From assembly GCF_009711405.1 (NCBI RefSeq), contig NZ_SMLW01000672.1, positions 1-57,809 of the forward strand: a stretch of 57,809 nucleotides of DNA, given 5' to 3'. Source of the stretch: Fulvivirga kasyanovii. Its GTDB lineage: Bacteria; Bacteroidota; Bacteroidia; Cytophagales; Cyclobacteriaceae. Below the pieces are notes generated by a model. It had not been told where the DNA came from. It searched no databases and was given only the letters and a program-made list of their open reading frames with translations. This document shows positions 17,354 to 24,940 of the stretch, piece by piece (position 1 is the first letter of the stretch; each line of letters begins with the position of its first letter). A program made the translations under genes and the position numbers.

Positions 17354-18286
17354 ATGATAGAAGTCCGCAACATAACAAAATCATACCATTCAACTCCTGT
17401 AGTTAGTAACTTATCATTTTCTGTTGCACCGGGTGAGGTATTGGTTTTATTGGGCCCCAGTGGAAGTGGTAAAACAACCACATTAAAGATCATCAACCGG
17501 TTAATAGAAAAAGATAGTGGGAAAATATTCATTGAATCGGAAGACACAGACAAACTGACTCCCTATGAGCTTAGAAGAAAGATAGGATATGTTATTCAAA
17601 GTATAGGGCTTTTCCCTCACTACACCATCGAGCAGAACATCTCCATTGTTCCGGAGCTTCTGGGGTGGAATAAAACCCGGATTCAAAACAGGGTAGACAG
17701 TCTTCTGGAAATGATGAACCTTCCTTCATCTGTTAAGTCACGAAAGCCACATGAACTTAGCGGCGGGCAACAGCAACGGGTAGGTATAGCGCGTGCCCTT
17801 GCCGGTGGCCCTTCATTGATACTTATGGACGAGCCCTTTGGTGCCCTTGACCCTATTACCCGGCAAGAGCTTCAAAAAGAATTTAAGCAACTGGAGGGAG
17901 CTATTAACAAAGCAATCATACTGGTGACCCATGACATCATTGAAGCCATGGTGCTTGGAGATAAAATCTGCCTGCTTGATGAGGGTAAGATTCAACAGAT
18001 CGGAACCCCAAAGGAGCTGCTTTTTCAGCCTGCGAATAAATTTGTGAAAGAGTTTTTCAGCCAACATAAATTACAGCTTGAGCTAAATGCAGTAACCCTA
18101 CAGGATCTCTCTGGATTTATAAGCCTTGAAGGTTTTGATCTTCCTGCTGATTTGCAACCTGAAGCCAGCCTGGCCGAATGCCTAATGTACACCGACAAAA
18201 AAGCATCACTTCAGTATAACAGCTTATTAAAGATCTATTTTAACCATAGAGAGGTGTTGATTAGTAAATTCAAAGAGAGTGTTTAA
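17354..18286 (+). CDS. Osmoprotectant-type ABC transporter ATP-binding protein
   Basis: 310 residues. Walker [10 protein letters not shown] lies at 34-42, the Q-loop is in [14 protein letters not shown], the signature is [11 protein letters not shown], Walker B is [13 protein letters not shown] and the switch histidine is in VTHD. The [14 protein letters not shown] segment is characteristic of the OpuCA/ProV-like quaternary-amine importers. The usual CBS pair is missing; the C-terminal 70 residues are a short unrelated extension. The natural partner permease/binding protein is at 27420-28991 on the same strand, with an oppositely oriented nine-gene block between. Confidence 0.9.
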   Translation: MIEVRNITKSYHSTPVVSNLSFSVAPGEVLVLLGPSGSGKTTTLKIINRLIEKDSGKIFIESEDTDKLTPYELRRKIGYVIQSIGLFPHYTIEQNISIVPELLGWNKTRIQNRVDSLLEMMNLPSSVKSRKPHELSGGQQQRVGIARALAGGPSLILMDEPFGALDPITRQELQKEFKQLEGAINKAIILVTHDIIEAMVLGDKICLLDEGKIQQIGTPKELLFQPANKFVKEFFSQHKLQLELNAVTLQDLSGFISLEGFDLPADLQPEASLAECLMYTDKKASLQYNSLLKIYFNHREVLISKFKESV

Positions 18287-18332
18287 TGAAGTTACAAATG
18301 TGAAGCACTAGTCTACCATAACATATAAGAAT

Positions 18333-18365
18333 GGAAGGTCGCTCAAAAATTTTTGAGAACCCTCC
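18333..18365. terminator. Bidirectional hairpin between convergent genes
   Basis: A perfect 16-bp palindrome (CTCAAAAATTTTTGAG, 18342-18357) is flanked by arms GGAAGGT and ACCCTCC that pair with one mismatch. It lies between the convergent ABC ATPase gene and the T9SS gene, and its A/T runs can act as a terminator tract in either direction. Confidence 0.5.
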
Positions 18366-18406
18366 ACCTCAACAAGGAATAGCTTTAATTTTACGGTACC
18401 TGCTCC

Positions 18407-20275
18407 TTACTCAAGCACGAGCTTAAATACCTTGTCTTTTCCATCAATATGAGTCCTGAGTATATATACTCCTTTGGGCTTACCGTCCAGATGGAAACTG
18501 ATTTTATTTTCAGACTGCACATACTCCACTTCTATCGCTCTGCCCATAGTGTCATATAGTTCTATCCCTCCTTTGGTGTCTCCCTTTGAAAGCAAAGTAA
18601 ATTGTCCTTTGCCCGGGTTAGGATAAAGCAATATGTCATTTTCGGCCCGGCCGGCTTCTATTTTAATCGTTTCCATATACCTTCCAGTGCCGTCAAAATC
18701 AGTCTGAGATAACCTATAGAAAACCGAACCAGCATTGCTTGCATCGTCAATGAAATCATAATTATGCTCCACCGAGGTTGTTCCATGACCATTTTTAAAG
18801 CCAATAACTTCCCAATCATTACCATCGAATGACTTCTCAATAGTGAAGAAGTCGTTGTTTAATTCGCTTCCGGTACCCCATTTAAGTACTACTTCCCCTG
18901 AGTTCACAAATGCTCCATTAAAGTATAAAAGAGACACAGGCAGCGGGTCTGAAGCTACCTCATCACTTATACCTTCACCATCGCTGCCAGAGGGTTGTTC
19001 GTCGGGTACTGAATTACACGGATCTGTACCGTTATTACAGCCGGAAGAGCCATTATTTGTGGATACCGATGTATTTCCAGGTTGAGCTACAGTAAACATA
19101 ACACGACCCTGACCTCCACCACCACCTGCACCGTGAATATCAGTAGTAATAGCTGAACCTCCGCTACCACCATTGGCAGATACTGCCAACGTACACCCGG
19201 CATCAATACTAAAATTGGAAACACTAAAAATAATTGTTCCCCCTGCCCCGGCACCTCCTGATCCATCATTGCCGGAATCATTGGCATCAATGCCATTAGC
19301 AGAAATAATACGCCCGCTACATGAGCCTAAGGTATTAACTTCATTGGCTTTGATCAATACAATCCCGCCTCCGTTAGCACCGGAAGAGCCAACGCTATTG
19401 TTTTGGTGGCCTCCTCCTCCGCCGCCACCCATAAATATGCGGCTGGAAGTTATATGTGAGCCTAAAGAAACTCCACCTTGTCCACTAACGGGGTTTGCGG
19501 AACAGTTCCAACCAGCTCCTCCTTCTCCGCCAGTTGTAACATTTCCACCACCACCGCCACCGCCATTATGACGAGCCCCTGCACCGCCACCATTGATTAT
19601 TTTTGCTCTTCCCACTTCATAATCAGTATTTGACACTTTATAAATGCCCTCTCCTTTCTTGCCAGCATATCCGGTATTACTGGTTATCCATGTATTGGTA
19701 AGGCAGTCATGAGTACCGCTGTTAACAGAAACTGAACCTCCTCTAAAGCCCTTTCCATCAACATTAATGTTATGGTTTAAAGTTAAAACACCACTAACCT
19801 GCAGTGCTATGACCCCACCAACATTTCCATTCCAGGTAAGTGCCGTCAGATCAGATGTTGTGGTATAGTCTCCGCCTCCTCCCAGATCAGGAAATGAGAT
19901 AATCTGTACAGAAGAGTTATTTCCTGTATGATATGAGTTTTTCAATGAGGTAGTAAGTGTAAGGGTTGAAGATGCCACGGAGGCTATAGTAGCCACTTCA
20001 TACAACCCTGCAGACTGAATGTTATCCAGTGTACCAAAATTACTATCATTGGAAGTATTAGACCCAATGACATCATCCTGCATCTGCATGATAATAACCT
20101 GTTCACCAGAGACAAAAGTATCATTGGTTTCATTCATATCAGAAAGTGTAAGCGTGGTTCCCGAAATGCCGGTAACTTTAGCATATGCATTTATAATGCT
20201 TTGAGCCTTAAGATTATTTACACAAAAAATCAAAAGTGCAAGTACGCTGAGGAAAGACCTAAACATGGATATCAA
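18407..20275 (-). CDS. Glycine-rich T9SS type A sorting-domain surface protein
   Basis: 622 residues with a signal peptide (MISMFRSFLSVLALLIFCVN, then NLKAQS). The central region has long glycine runs (GGGGGGGNVTTGGEGG and others) between beta-rich segments. A linker module containing LKWGTGSELNNDFFTIEKS follows, shared with the neighbouring gene, and then a C-terminal sorting domain (LLYPNPGKGQFTL through VYILRTHIDGK) recognised by the type IX system. The protein should be exported across the outer membrane and attached to the surface or released. It is the last gene of the minus-strand run, 14 bp after the preceding T9SS gene. No enzymatic motif is visible; an adhesive or matrix role is inferred. 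Confidence 0.88.
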   Translation of the reverse strand: MISMFRSFLSVLALLIFCVNNLKAQSIINAYAKVTGISGTTLTLSDMNETNDTFVSGEQVIIMQMQDDVIGSNTSNDSNFGTLDNIQSAGLYEVATIASVASSTLTLTTSLKNSYHTGNNSSVQIISFPDLGGGGDYTTTSDLTALTWNGNVGGVIALQVSGVLTLNHNINVDGKGFRGGSVSVNSGTHDCLTNTWITSNTGYAGKKGEGIYKVSNTDYEVGRAKIINGGGAGARHNGGGGGGGNVTTGGEGGAGWNCSANPVSGQGGVSLGSHITSSRIFMGGGGGGGHQNNSVGSSGANGGGIVLIKANEVNTLGSCSGRIISANGIDANDSGNDGSGGAGAGGTIIFSVSNFSIDAGCTLAVSANGGSGGSAITTDIHGAGGGGGQGRVMFTVAQPGNTSVSTNNGSSGCNNGTDPCNSVPDEQPSGSDGEGISDEVASDPLPVSLLYFNGAFVNSGEVVLKWGTGSELNNDFFTIEKSFDGNDWEVIGFKNGHGTTSVEHNYDFIDDASNAGSVFYRLSQTDFDGTGRYMETIKIEAGRAENDILLYPNPGKGQFTLLSKGDTKGGIELYDTMGRAIEVEYVQSENKISFHLDGKPKGVYILRTHIDGKDKVFKLVLE

Positions 20276-20289
20276 AAAATTATTTAACC

Positions 20290-21840
20290 TTACTTAACTA
20301 TTATCTTAACTTGTTTTTGCTGTTTGTCCGATTGGAAGTCGAGAATGTAAGCGCCCTCACTTAAACCAGATGTACTGACAACGGCTGGTTGCCCGAAGAA
20401 TACTCCTTCATTTAATACCTGACCGTTAATCGTTTGAATTTTCCAAGTTGCCCTTTCTTCACCTATTCCATACACGTAGATGAAGTCTTCCTGAGAAACC
20501 GGGTTTGGCATAATTCTAAATTCAGATGTTGCATGTCCCGGATCTATCTTAATCGTTTTTTGGTACGAGTAGCTGCCATCGAAATCTGTTTGCTTTAACC
20601 TGTAGTAAGATATCCCCTGAAGCTGTATCTCATCTTTCCATTGATACCCTGTTGCCATGTAAGAGGTTCCTGCACCATCTACCACACCTACCTTGGCGAA
20701 GGACTTGCCGTCAGTCGATTTCTCAATAGAAAAGTAATCATTGTTAAGCTCCGAAGCAGTTCTCCACTTTAATACCACATGGTTATTTACGAGTTGGTAT
20801 CCCATGTCAATAACGGTAACCGGCAAGGCTCCGCAGCCATTTCCACAACAACCATCAGAGCATGTGGCATTTATCCCATTATTATTATCTGTTATTGTTC
20901 CTCCTACCACAAGCGTTCCATCGGGAATATCAATTGAAGCACCATAATCATTCAGGAGATCATTAGTTACAGTCACAACGCCACCGCCATCAATATCCAT
21001 ATTGCTGGCAAAAGCATTGTTGAAATACCCTACATTTAGATTTGAACCATTCACGTTGATATAGCCCTCGTTTACGGGATTCCCATAGGTGTCATATCCA
21101 TTGTCAAAAACACCTCCTATGGTAAAGGTAGAATTGTTAACTATATCCAGTTGAGCCTGGAAGCTGTTGTTAAAATCGTTTGAGATGTTTACCGTACTGT
21201 TATCAACCATCAATTGCGAGGCACCTTCCGTGGTCAGGTCCCCATCAGAAACAATCAGACTTCCCTCATTTTGAACGGTGGTACTAGACCCACTATCGTT
21301 TTTATAATTACCTGAGCTTATAATCATGGTTGAATTATCAATGGTAAGCTCTGCAGAGTTTCCATTGACAAAATTTCCATTGGTAACTGTAAAGAGAGTT
21401 CCGTTTTCCAGGTTAAATATTGAGCCATACTCATTTTTGCTCTCACTTGTCCCTCCATTATTATCAACATTTACCGTCAAATCAGAAATTGTCAGCGATT
21501 TTTGGTATATGTTATTGTAGAACCTTCCAGCTACATTCAGGGTACCACCTCCTGATATCGTGTATGTGCCACCCGGCCACACCCCGGTCTCAAAATCTCC
21601 CGTTACAGTCACAATAACCCCAGAGTTTATCACCAGGGTGGCATCACTTGAAAATTTGAGGGCGCCGGTAATTGTAATATCTGAGCTTATAGTACATGTA
21701 CCTGAAATGGTCAGGTCACCTGATGTATAACCGCTCGTACACTGTGTGCTTCCTTCCTGATAACTCAGTAAAAAGAGGGACAAAAACATCACTTTAATTA
21801 CCAGAAAGGAATTTTCTTTCTTGATTTTCATATTTTTCAT
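20290..21840 (-). CDS. T9SS type A sorting-domain protein with beta-helix-like repeats
   Basis: 516 residues. The signal peptide is preceded by a Lys-rich stretch (MKNMKIKKENSFLVIKVMFL). Residues about 40-320 are repeated short beta rungs rich in Asn, Gly, Ser and Thr (NSTMIISSGNYKN, STVNISNDFNN, STFTIGGVFDNG), the appearance of a right-handed parallel beta-helix. A short Cys segment (CSDGCCGNGCG) precedes the shared module (LKWRTASELNNDYFSIEKS) and the T9SS sorting domain (FRIMPNPVSQEDFIYVYG). It is probably an elongated cell-surface or secreted protein. No glycan-cleaving residues can be assigned. Confidence 0.87.
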   Translation of the reverse strand: MKNMKIKKENSFLVIKVMFLSLFLLSYQEGSTQCTSGYTSGDLTISGTCTISSDITITGALKFSSDATLVINSGVIVTVTGDFETGVWPGGTYTISGGGTLNVAGRFYNNIYQKSLTISDLTVNVDNNGGTSESKNEYGSIFNLENGTLFTVTNGNFVNGNSAELTIDNSTMIISSGNYKNDSGSSTTVQNEGSLIVSDGDLTTEGASQLMVDNSTVNISNDFNNSFQAQLDIVNNSTFTIGGVFDNGYDTYGNPVNEGYINVNGSNLNVGYFNNAFASNMDIDGGGVVTVTNDLLNDYGASIDIPDGTLVVGGTITDNNNGINATCSDGCCGNGCGALPVTVIDMGYQLVNNHVVLKWRTASELNNDYFSIEKSTDGKSFAKVGVVDGAGTSYMATGYQWKDEIQLQGISYYRLKQTDFDGSYSYQKTIKIDPGHATSEFRIMPNPVSQEDFIYVYGIGEERATWKIQTINGQVLNEGVFFGQPAVVSTSGLSEGAYILDFQSDKQQKQVKIIVK

Positions 21841-21871
21841 TTATCTGATAAATTAATTTAGGTTGGGGTCA

Positions 21872-22234
21872 TCATTTTTGACATCTTCCATATTGGTTTC
21901 CTCCCCCTGGATTACCATCCTTAGCCAGTAGGATCAGGAGCCATGCTGCGCCTAGAAGAGGCACCAACCCGAGCAACAGCAACTGGCCACCCTCACCTAT
22001 ATCATGCAATCTTCGGACTCCAACTGCCATGGTGGGAACAAAAGCCACCACCATATATATGATTGAAAATAACCCAAAACCAGGTTCGATAAAGACTGTT
22101 CCCGCATTGACATCAGTAATCATGGCTAATATCAAAGCCAGCATATTGAAAAGCATGAACATCCAGAATTCCTTTCTCCTGGCTCTACCGTAAAATTTTG
22201 AGTACTTCTTAAAAACTGTTAAATACCAATACAT
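21872..22234 (-). CDS. DUF805 family inner-membrane protein
   Basis: 120 residues. The family hallmark is visible: an N-terminal FYGRARRKEFWMFMLFN motif before the first helix, then three further hydrophobic stretches with GVRRLHDIGEGG between. DUF805 proteins are small bacterial inner-membrane proteins of unknown function. It lies 33 bp after the small Cys protein gene and 31 bp before the T9SS gene, so it is inside the same transcription run. Confidence 0.85.
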   Translation of the reverse strand: MYWYLTVFKKYSKFYGRARRKEFWMFMLFNMLALILAMITDVNAGTVFIEPGFGLFSIIYMVVAFVPTMAVGVRRLHDIGEGGQLLLLGLVPLLGAAWLLILLAKDGNPGGGNQYGRCQK

Positions 22235-22267
22235 AGTCTGATTTTTATCTATTAATATTCTCTTAAA

Positions 22268-22510
22268 TTATTCTTGCCTACAACTACCATATTCGTTGTA
22301 TTCCTTCTGACTTTCACAAATTACATAACCGCACAATCGTATATGTGAATGAAAGTGTGTGTTACGGCTGGAATGGCTGACTCGCCTGCATTTATCAGGG
22401 CCATTTGGGTCTGTATTAACCTCCAACAGATGGAGGAGCAACTCTTCTGAAACACCGATTACAGGTAGCAGCAAGGAAGTTAAAACCAGTTTATCCGTTA
22501 TCTTTTCCAT
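22268..22510 (-). CDS. Small Cys-containing hypothetical protein
   Basis: 80 residues. The ATG begins one base after the TAA of the preceding gene, which supports translational coupling and hence a real gene. A short hydrophobic stretch (LVLTSLLLPVIGVS) near the N-terminus could be a signal segment. The remainder holds four cysteines (about residues 40, 60, 66, 77) and several histidines (SHSSRNTHFHSH). The LLEVNTDPNGPDKC region faintly recalls the NVEALA-type secreted peptides of Bacteroidota, but the match is too weak to assign. It could be a secreted peptide or a spurious frame. Confidence 0.5.
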   Translation of the reverse strand: MEKITDKLVLTSLLLPVIGVSEELLLHLLEVNTDPNGPDKCRRVSHSSRNTHFHSHIRLCGYVICESQKEYNEYGSCRQE

Positions 22511-22511
22511 T

Positions 22512-23441
22512 TTATACGCTCCTCTTATACATTACTGTACTATCCTCTTCTACAGCCAGCATGCGCTGTTTATGCTCAGCCTTCTCATGCGATTTCGATA
22601 TTTCCATTTCGAGTAGTGCTGAAAACTGCTTTATGATGTTATCTAATTCCAGGCTGTTGTTATAAGTGAGATCTACCACTTTGCGCAGATCTTCATCTTC
22701 TTTATAGGTTGGCTTCAACTTCATGATGTGAAGAAGCCCTTGAATTCTTGCTAATGGCGCCCTGGTTTTATGGGAGTTAAAGTAGGTGTACTCAATCAGC
22801 TTTTTGTTGAGGTTTTGGATGGTTTCTGTCCTGCTATCTACTAATCTTTCCAGATTTTTATTATAAGCCGCTATTTGATAATGGGCTTTTTCCAGTCCCT
22901 CATTGGCACGACACAAACGTGACTGCTCCGAATCATATTGATTTTTATAGGTCAGGAAAATTTGCAACAGGCTCATCAGACGCACAATTACTTCAACAAC
23001 GTTGACCAGTGGGTGGTCATTAACCCTGAGGTTATCAATAAGGTCTGCCCTAAAAACTTCAACGTAACTCAATAACAGAACCAGAATAATTAATACCCTA
23101 ATAAATATGTTTCTTTCCCTCCCGGTAAAAATTGTTGAGAACACTAGCAAAATTCCACAAAAATCTATAGCTGTAAGAGCGGACATACCTCCCTGCGATA
23201 GAAAACCAGTTGTAACGCATACGAGATAAATAAAGGCCAGGAGCCTTTTGAGAAACACAGAAAACCGAACAGTAATGAGCCAGTAACAGGCCATAAAAAT
23301 CAAGCATGTAAATATTCCTCCAACCACCAGATCAGGGTTATCACCTGCAATCAAATCATAGATCAAGTATATCAATACTATAACAATCGTATTGCGAACT
23401 GAATGAAGGAGTATTTTACGCTCTAGTAAATCGTTGTTCAA
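22512..23441 (-). CDS. Membrane protein with histidine-kinase phosphoacceptor domain but no ATPase domain
   Basis: 309 residues. Five or six hydrophobic segments fill residues 13-165, followed by a coiled coil (170-215). A HisKA/DHp-like helix follows with H-box FNSHKTRAPLARIQGLL (His224) and the second DHp helix up to about 285. This H-box is typical of Bacteroidota sensor kinases. The protein ends about 25 residues after the DHp hairpin, and no N, G1 or G2 box of an HATPase domain appears here or in the next frame. It therefore cannot autophosphorylate alone; it might be a phosphorelay acceptor, a phosphatase or a scaffold. Confidence 0.8.
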   Translation of the reverse strand: MNNDLLERKILLHSVRNTIVIVLIYLIYDLIAGDNPDLVVGGIFTCLIFMACYWLITVRFSVFLKRLLAFIYLVCVTTGFLSQGGMSALTAIDFCGILLVFSTIFTGRERNIFIRVLIILVLLLSYVEVFRADLIDNLRVNDHPLVNVVEVIVRLMSLLQIFLTYKNQYDSEQSRLCRANEGLEKAHYQIAAYNKNLERLVDSRTETIQNLNKKLIEYTYFNSHKTRAPLARIQGLLHIMKLKPTYKEDEDLRKVVDLTYNNSLELDNIIKQFSALLEMEISKSHEKAEHKQRMLAVEEDSTVMYKRSV

Positions 23442-23469
23442 AGGGTAGTACTATTAAATTAATAAGTAG

Positions 23470-23946
23470 CTAAAAGAGGCTAGCTTGCTCTTTGTTTCCG
23501 CTAGTGCCGACTTCCGTTCTATCTCTTATCTGACCCCCGGTTCCTGGTACAGATAATTTTTTTAACCAGTCTATGGCTATCTTCTCTTCCTCAAAATATT
23601 CAGTTACAACCAGGGTTTTATCACTCATTTGTGCGATCTCTGCCAAAGAAAAACTGGCAAAAATATCAGTAGGCGTTATAATCGCGCAATGCCTATATCC
23701 ATTAGCTATTGCTCTCTTTGCCCAGACTTTGTCCATCCATTCTATAAGTTCAGGGTGAATAGCCCCTTGCTTATTTGTATCTATTAATGCTTTTGTTGCT
23801 TCATAATGTATGATCGCACCCAACATTTGCTCGCAAGCTTCCCTGAACTCCCCATTTGTTGGAGGAATTAACCATTGAACTTTTATATAGCCCCAGGAAG
23901 GCTCATATGAGATCTTTACATAATCTGACTTAAAGTATAGTTCCAT
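23470..23946 (-). CDS. SpoIIAA/STAS-like protein (copy 1)
   Basis: 158 residues. An alpha/beta pattern of about 130 residues (VQWLIPPTNGEFREACEQML, ALIDTNKQGAIHPELIEWM, YRHCAIITPTDIF) is shared with the next gene upstream, and these look like tandem duplicates. The fold resembles SpoIIAA-like/STAS-type domains, which in other bacteria act as phospho-switch or lipid/nucleotide-sensing modules. A 28-residue polar tail is unique to this copy. The upstream paralogue ends only 7 bp before it. No classical anti-sigma-antagonist phosphoserine motif can be assigned. Confidence 0.75.
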   Translation of the reverse strand: MELYFKSDYVKISYEPSWGYIKVQWLIPPTNGEFREACEQMLGAIIHYEATKALIDTNKQGAIHPELIEWMDKVWAKRAIANGYRHCAIITPTDIFASFSLAEIAQMSDKTLVVTEYFEEEKIAIDWLKKLSVPGTGGQIRDRTEVGTSGNKEQASLF

Positions 23947-23953
23947 AAGTTAG

Positions 23954-24346
23954 TTATTGCTTTTTAATCCAGTCAACGGCATCCTCCATACCATCAAAAT
24001 TTCGGGATATTACCTTTTTGCTGACCGTATCCATGATTTCATCCACTGAAAGCTGGGTAAATACGTCGGTAGGTATTATAATAGCACCATGAGTATACCC
24101 TGCAGCTACCGCTCTTGATATCCAATCAGAGGTCATCCACTCTAGAAGGTATGGCGCCACTGTACCCTGCTCTCTGATATCTACCACTACTTTTCCTGTT
24201 TTAAAATGAGCTATGGCCTCAATCATTTGTTCACAGCCATGCTTAAACTCCAAATCAGTTGGGGGTACAAGCCACTGATAGATGATGATGCTGTTTGCAG
24301 AATTATAGGATATCTTTGCGAAATCCTTTTCAAAAAATATTTCCAT
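23954..24346 (-). CDS. SpoIIAA/STAS-like protein (copy 2)
   Basis: 130 residues, strongly similar to copy 1: YQWLVPPTDLEFKHGCEQMI against VQWLIPPTNGEFREACEQML, and AGYTHGAIIIPTDVFTQLS against NGYRHCAIITPTDIFASFS. Acidic/aromatic positions and the PTD turn are conserved. It is a single compact domain with no membrane segment. It lies 15 bp downstream of the third paralogue and 7 bp upstream of copy 1, so it is mid-operon. Confidence 0.77.
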   Translation of the reverse strand: MEIFFEKDFAKISYNSANSIIIYQWLVPPTDLEFKHGCEQMIEAIAHFKTGKVVVDIREQGTVAPYLLEWMTSDWISRAVAAGYTHGAIIIPTDVFTQLSVDEIMDTVSKKVISRNFDGMEDAVDWIKKQ

Positions 24347-24361
24347 AGTAACTTATTAACC

Positions 24362-24886
24362 TTACCCGATTGTTGAATTAATTGTAAACATTAACCTCTC
24401 CTTCGCCGATGCCATTATATTCTTTATGGATTGATATGACACAGGCTTTTTACTCTTACCCGCCATCCACAGCAAAGCATCCGATAGGCTGTAGGAATAA
24501 AATGCTACTAATGAAGCCGGTTGCAGGATTTGCGTATCTAATGCATTCTGTACACATTGCCCATTTGTTGCATTAATTGGTAGTACCAGAGCCAGTCTGG
24601 TGATTCCTGCAGCAGAAATGTTTTCGTGAAAATCCTTCTTTACATAGGGTGCCTTCATGCCTATGTTCATAAGGCCAAAATCAGCAATACAAGTCTTTAC
24701 CTTATTCCTTTCTATTTGCTTAAGAAATTCGCTTTGTATAATCTTAAATTCCTCTTGCAAAACAGGCCCTTTACAAATCAACAAAATGGAATTGATCTCC
24801 CGGAGCAAAAATCCAGACCCACTTTTGTCATCTGTCTCGAACTTAATGGCAAATAATTCCTTACTTATCATGCTTACCTTAATCAA
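24362..24886 (-). CDS. Divergent SpoIIAA/STAS-like protein (copy 3)
   Basis: 174 residues. Pairwise resemblance to copies 1 and 2 is low but the order of elements agrees: LLICKGPVLQEEFKIIQSEF, then CIADFGLMNIGMKAPYVKKD, then ISAAGITRLALVLPINATN. A C-terminal helical extension of about 45 residues is extra. It is the first gene after the GAF receptor (54-bp gap). Assignment to the same fold is by eye and less certain than for the other two. Confidence 0.6.
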   Translation of the reverse strand: MIKVSMISKELFAIKFETDDKSGSGFLLREINSILLICKGPVLQEEFKIIQSEFLKQIERNKVKTCIADFGLMNIGMKAPYVKKDFHENISAAGITRLALVLPINATNGQCVQNALDTQILQPASLVAFYSYSLSDALLWMAGKSKKPVSYQSIKNIMASAKERLMFTINSTIG

Positions 24887-24940
24887 ATTTCGAGTGTAGT
24901 ATCAGATCTACTCTACCCGCTATATCTCTGCACGGTGTTC

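Noticed and set aside
19087-19571. Proline- or glycine-rich open frames overlapping the T9SS gene on either strand
   Set aside because: They are shadows of the GGN-rich coding sequence and have no independent start signals.
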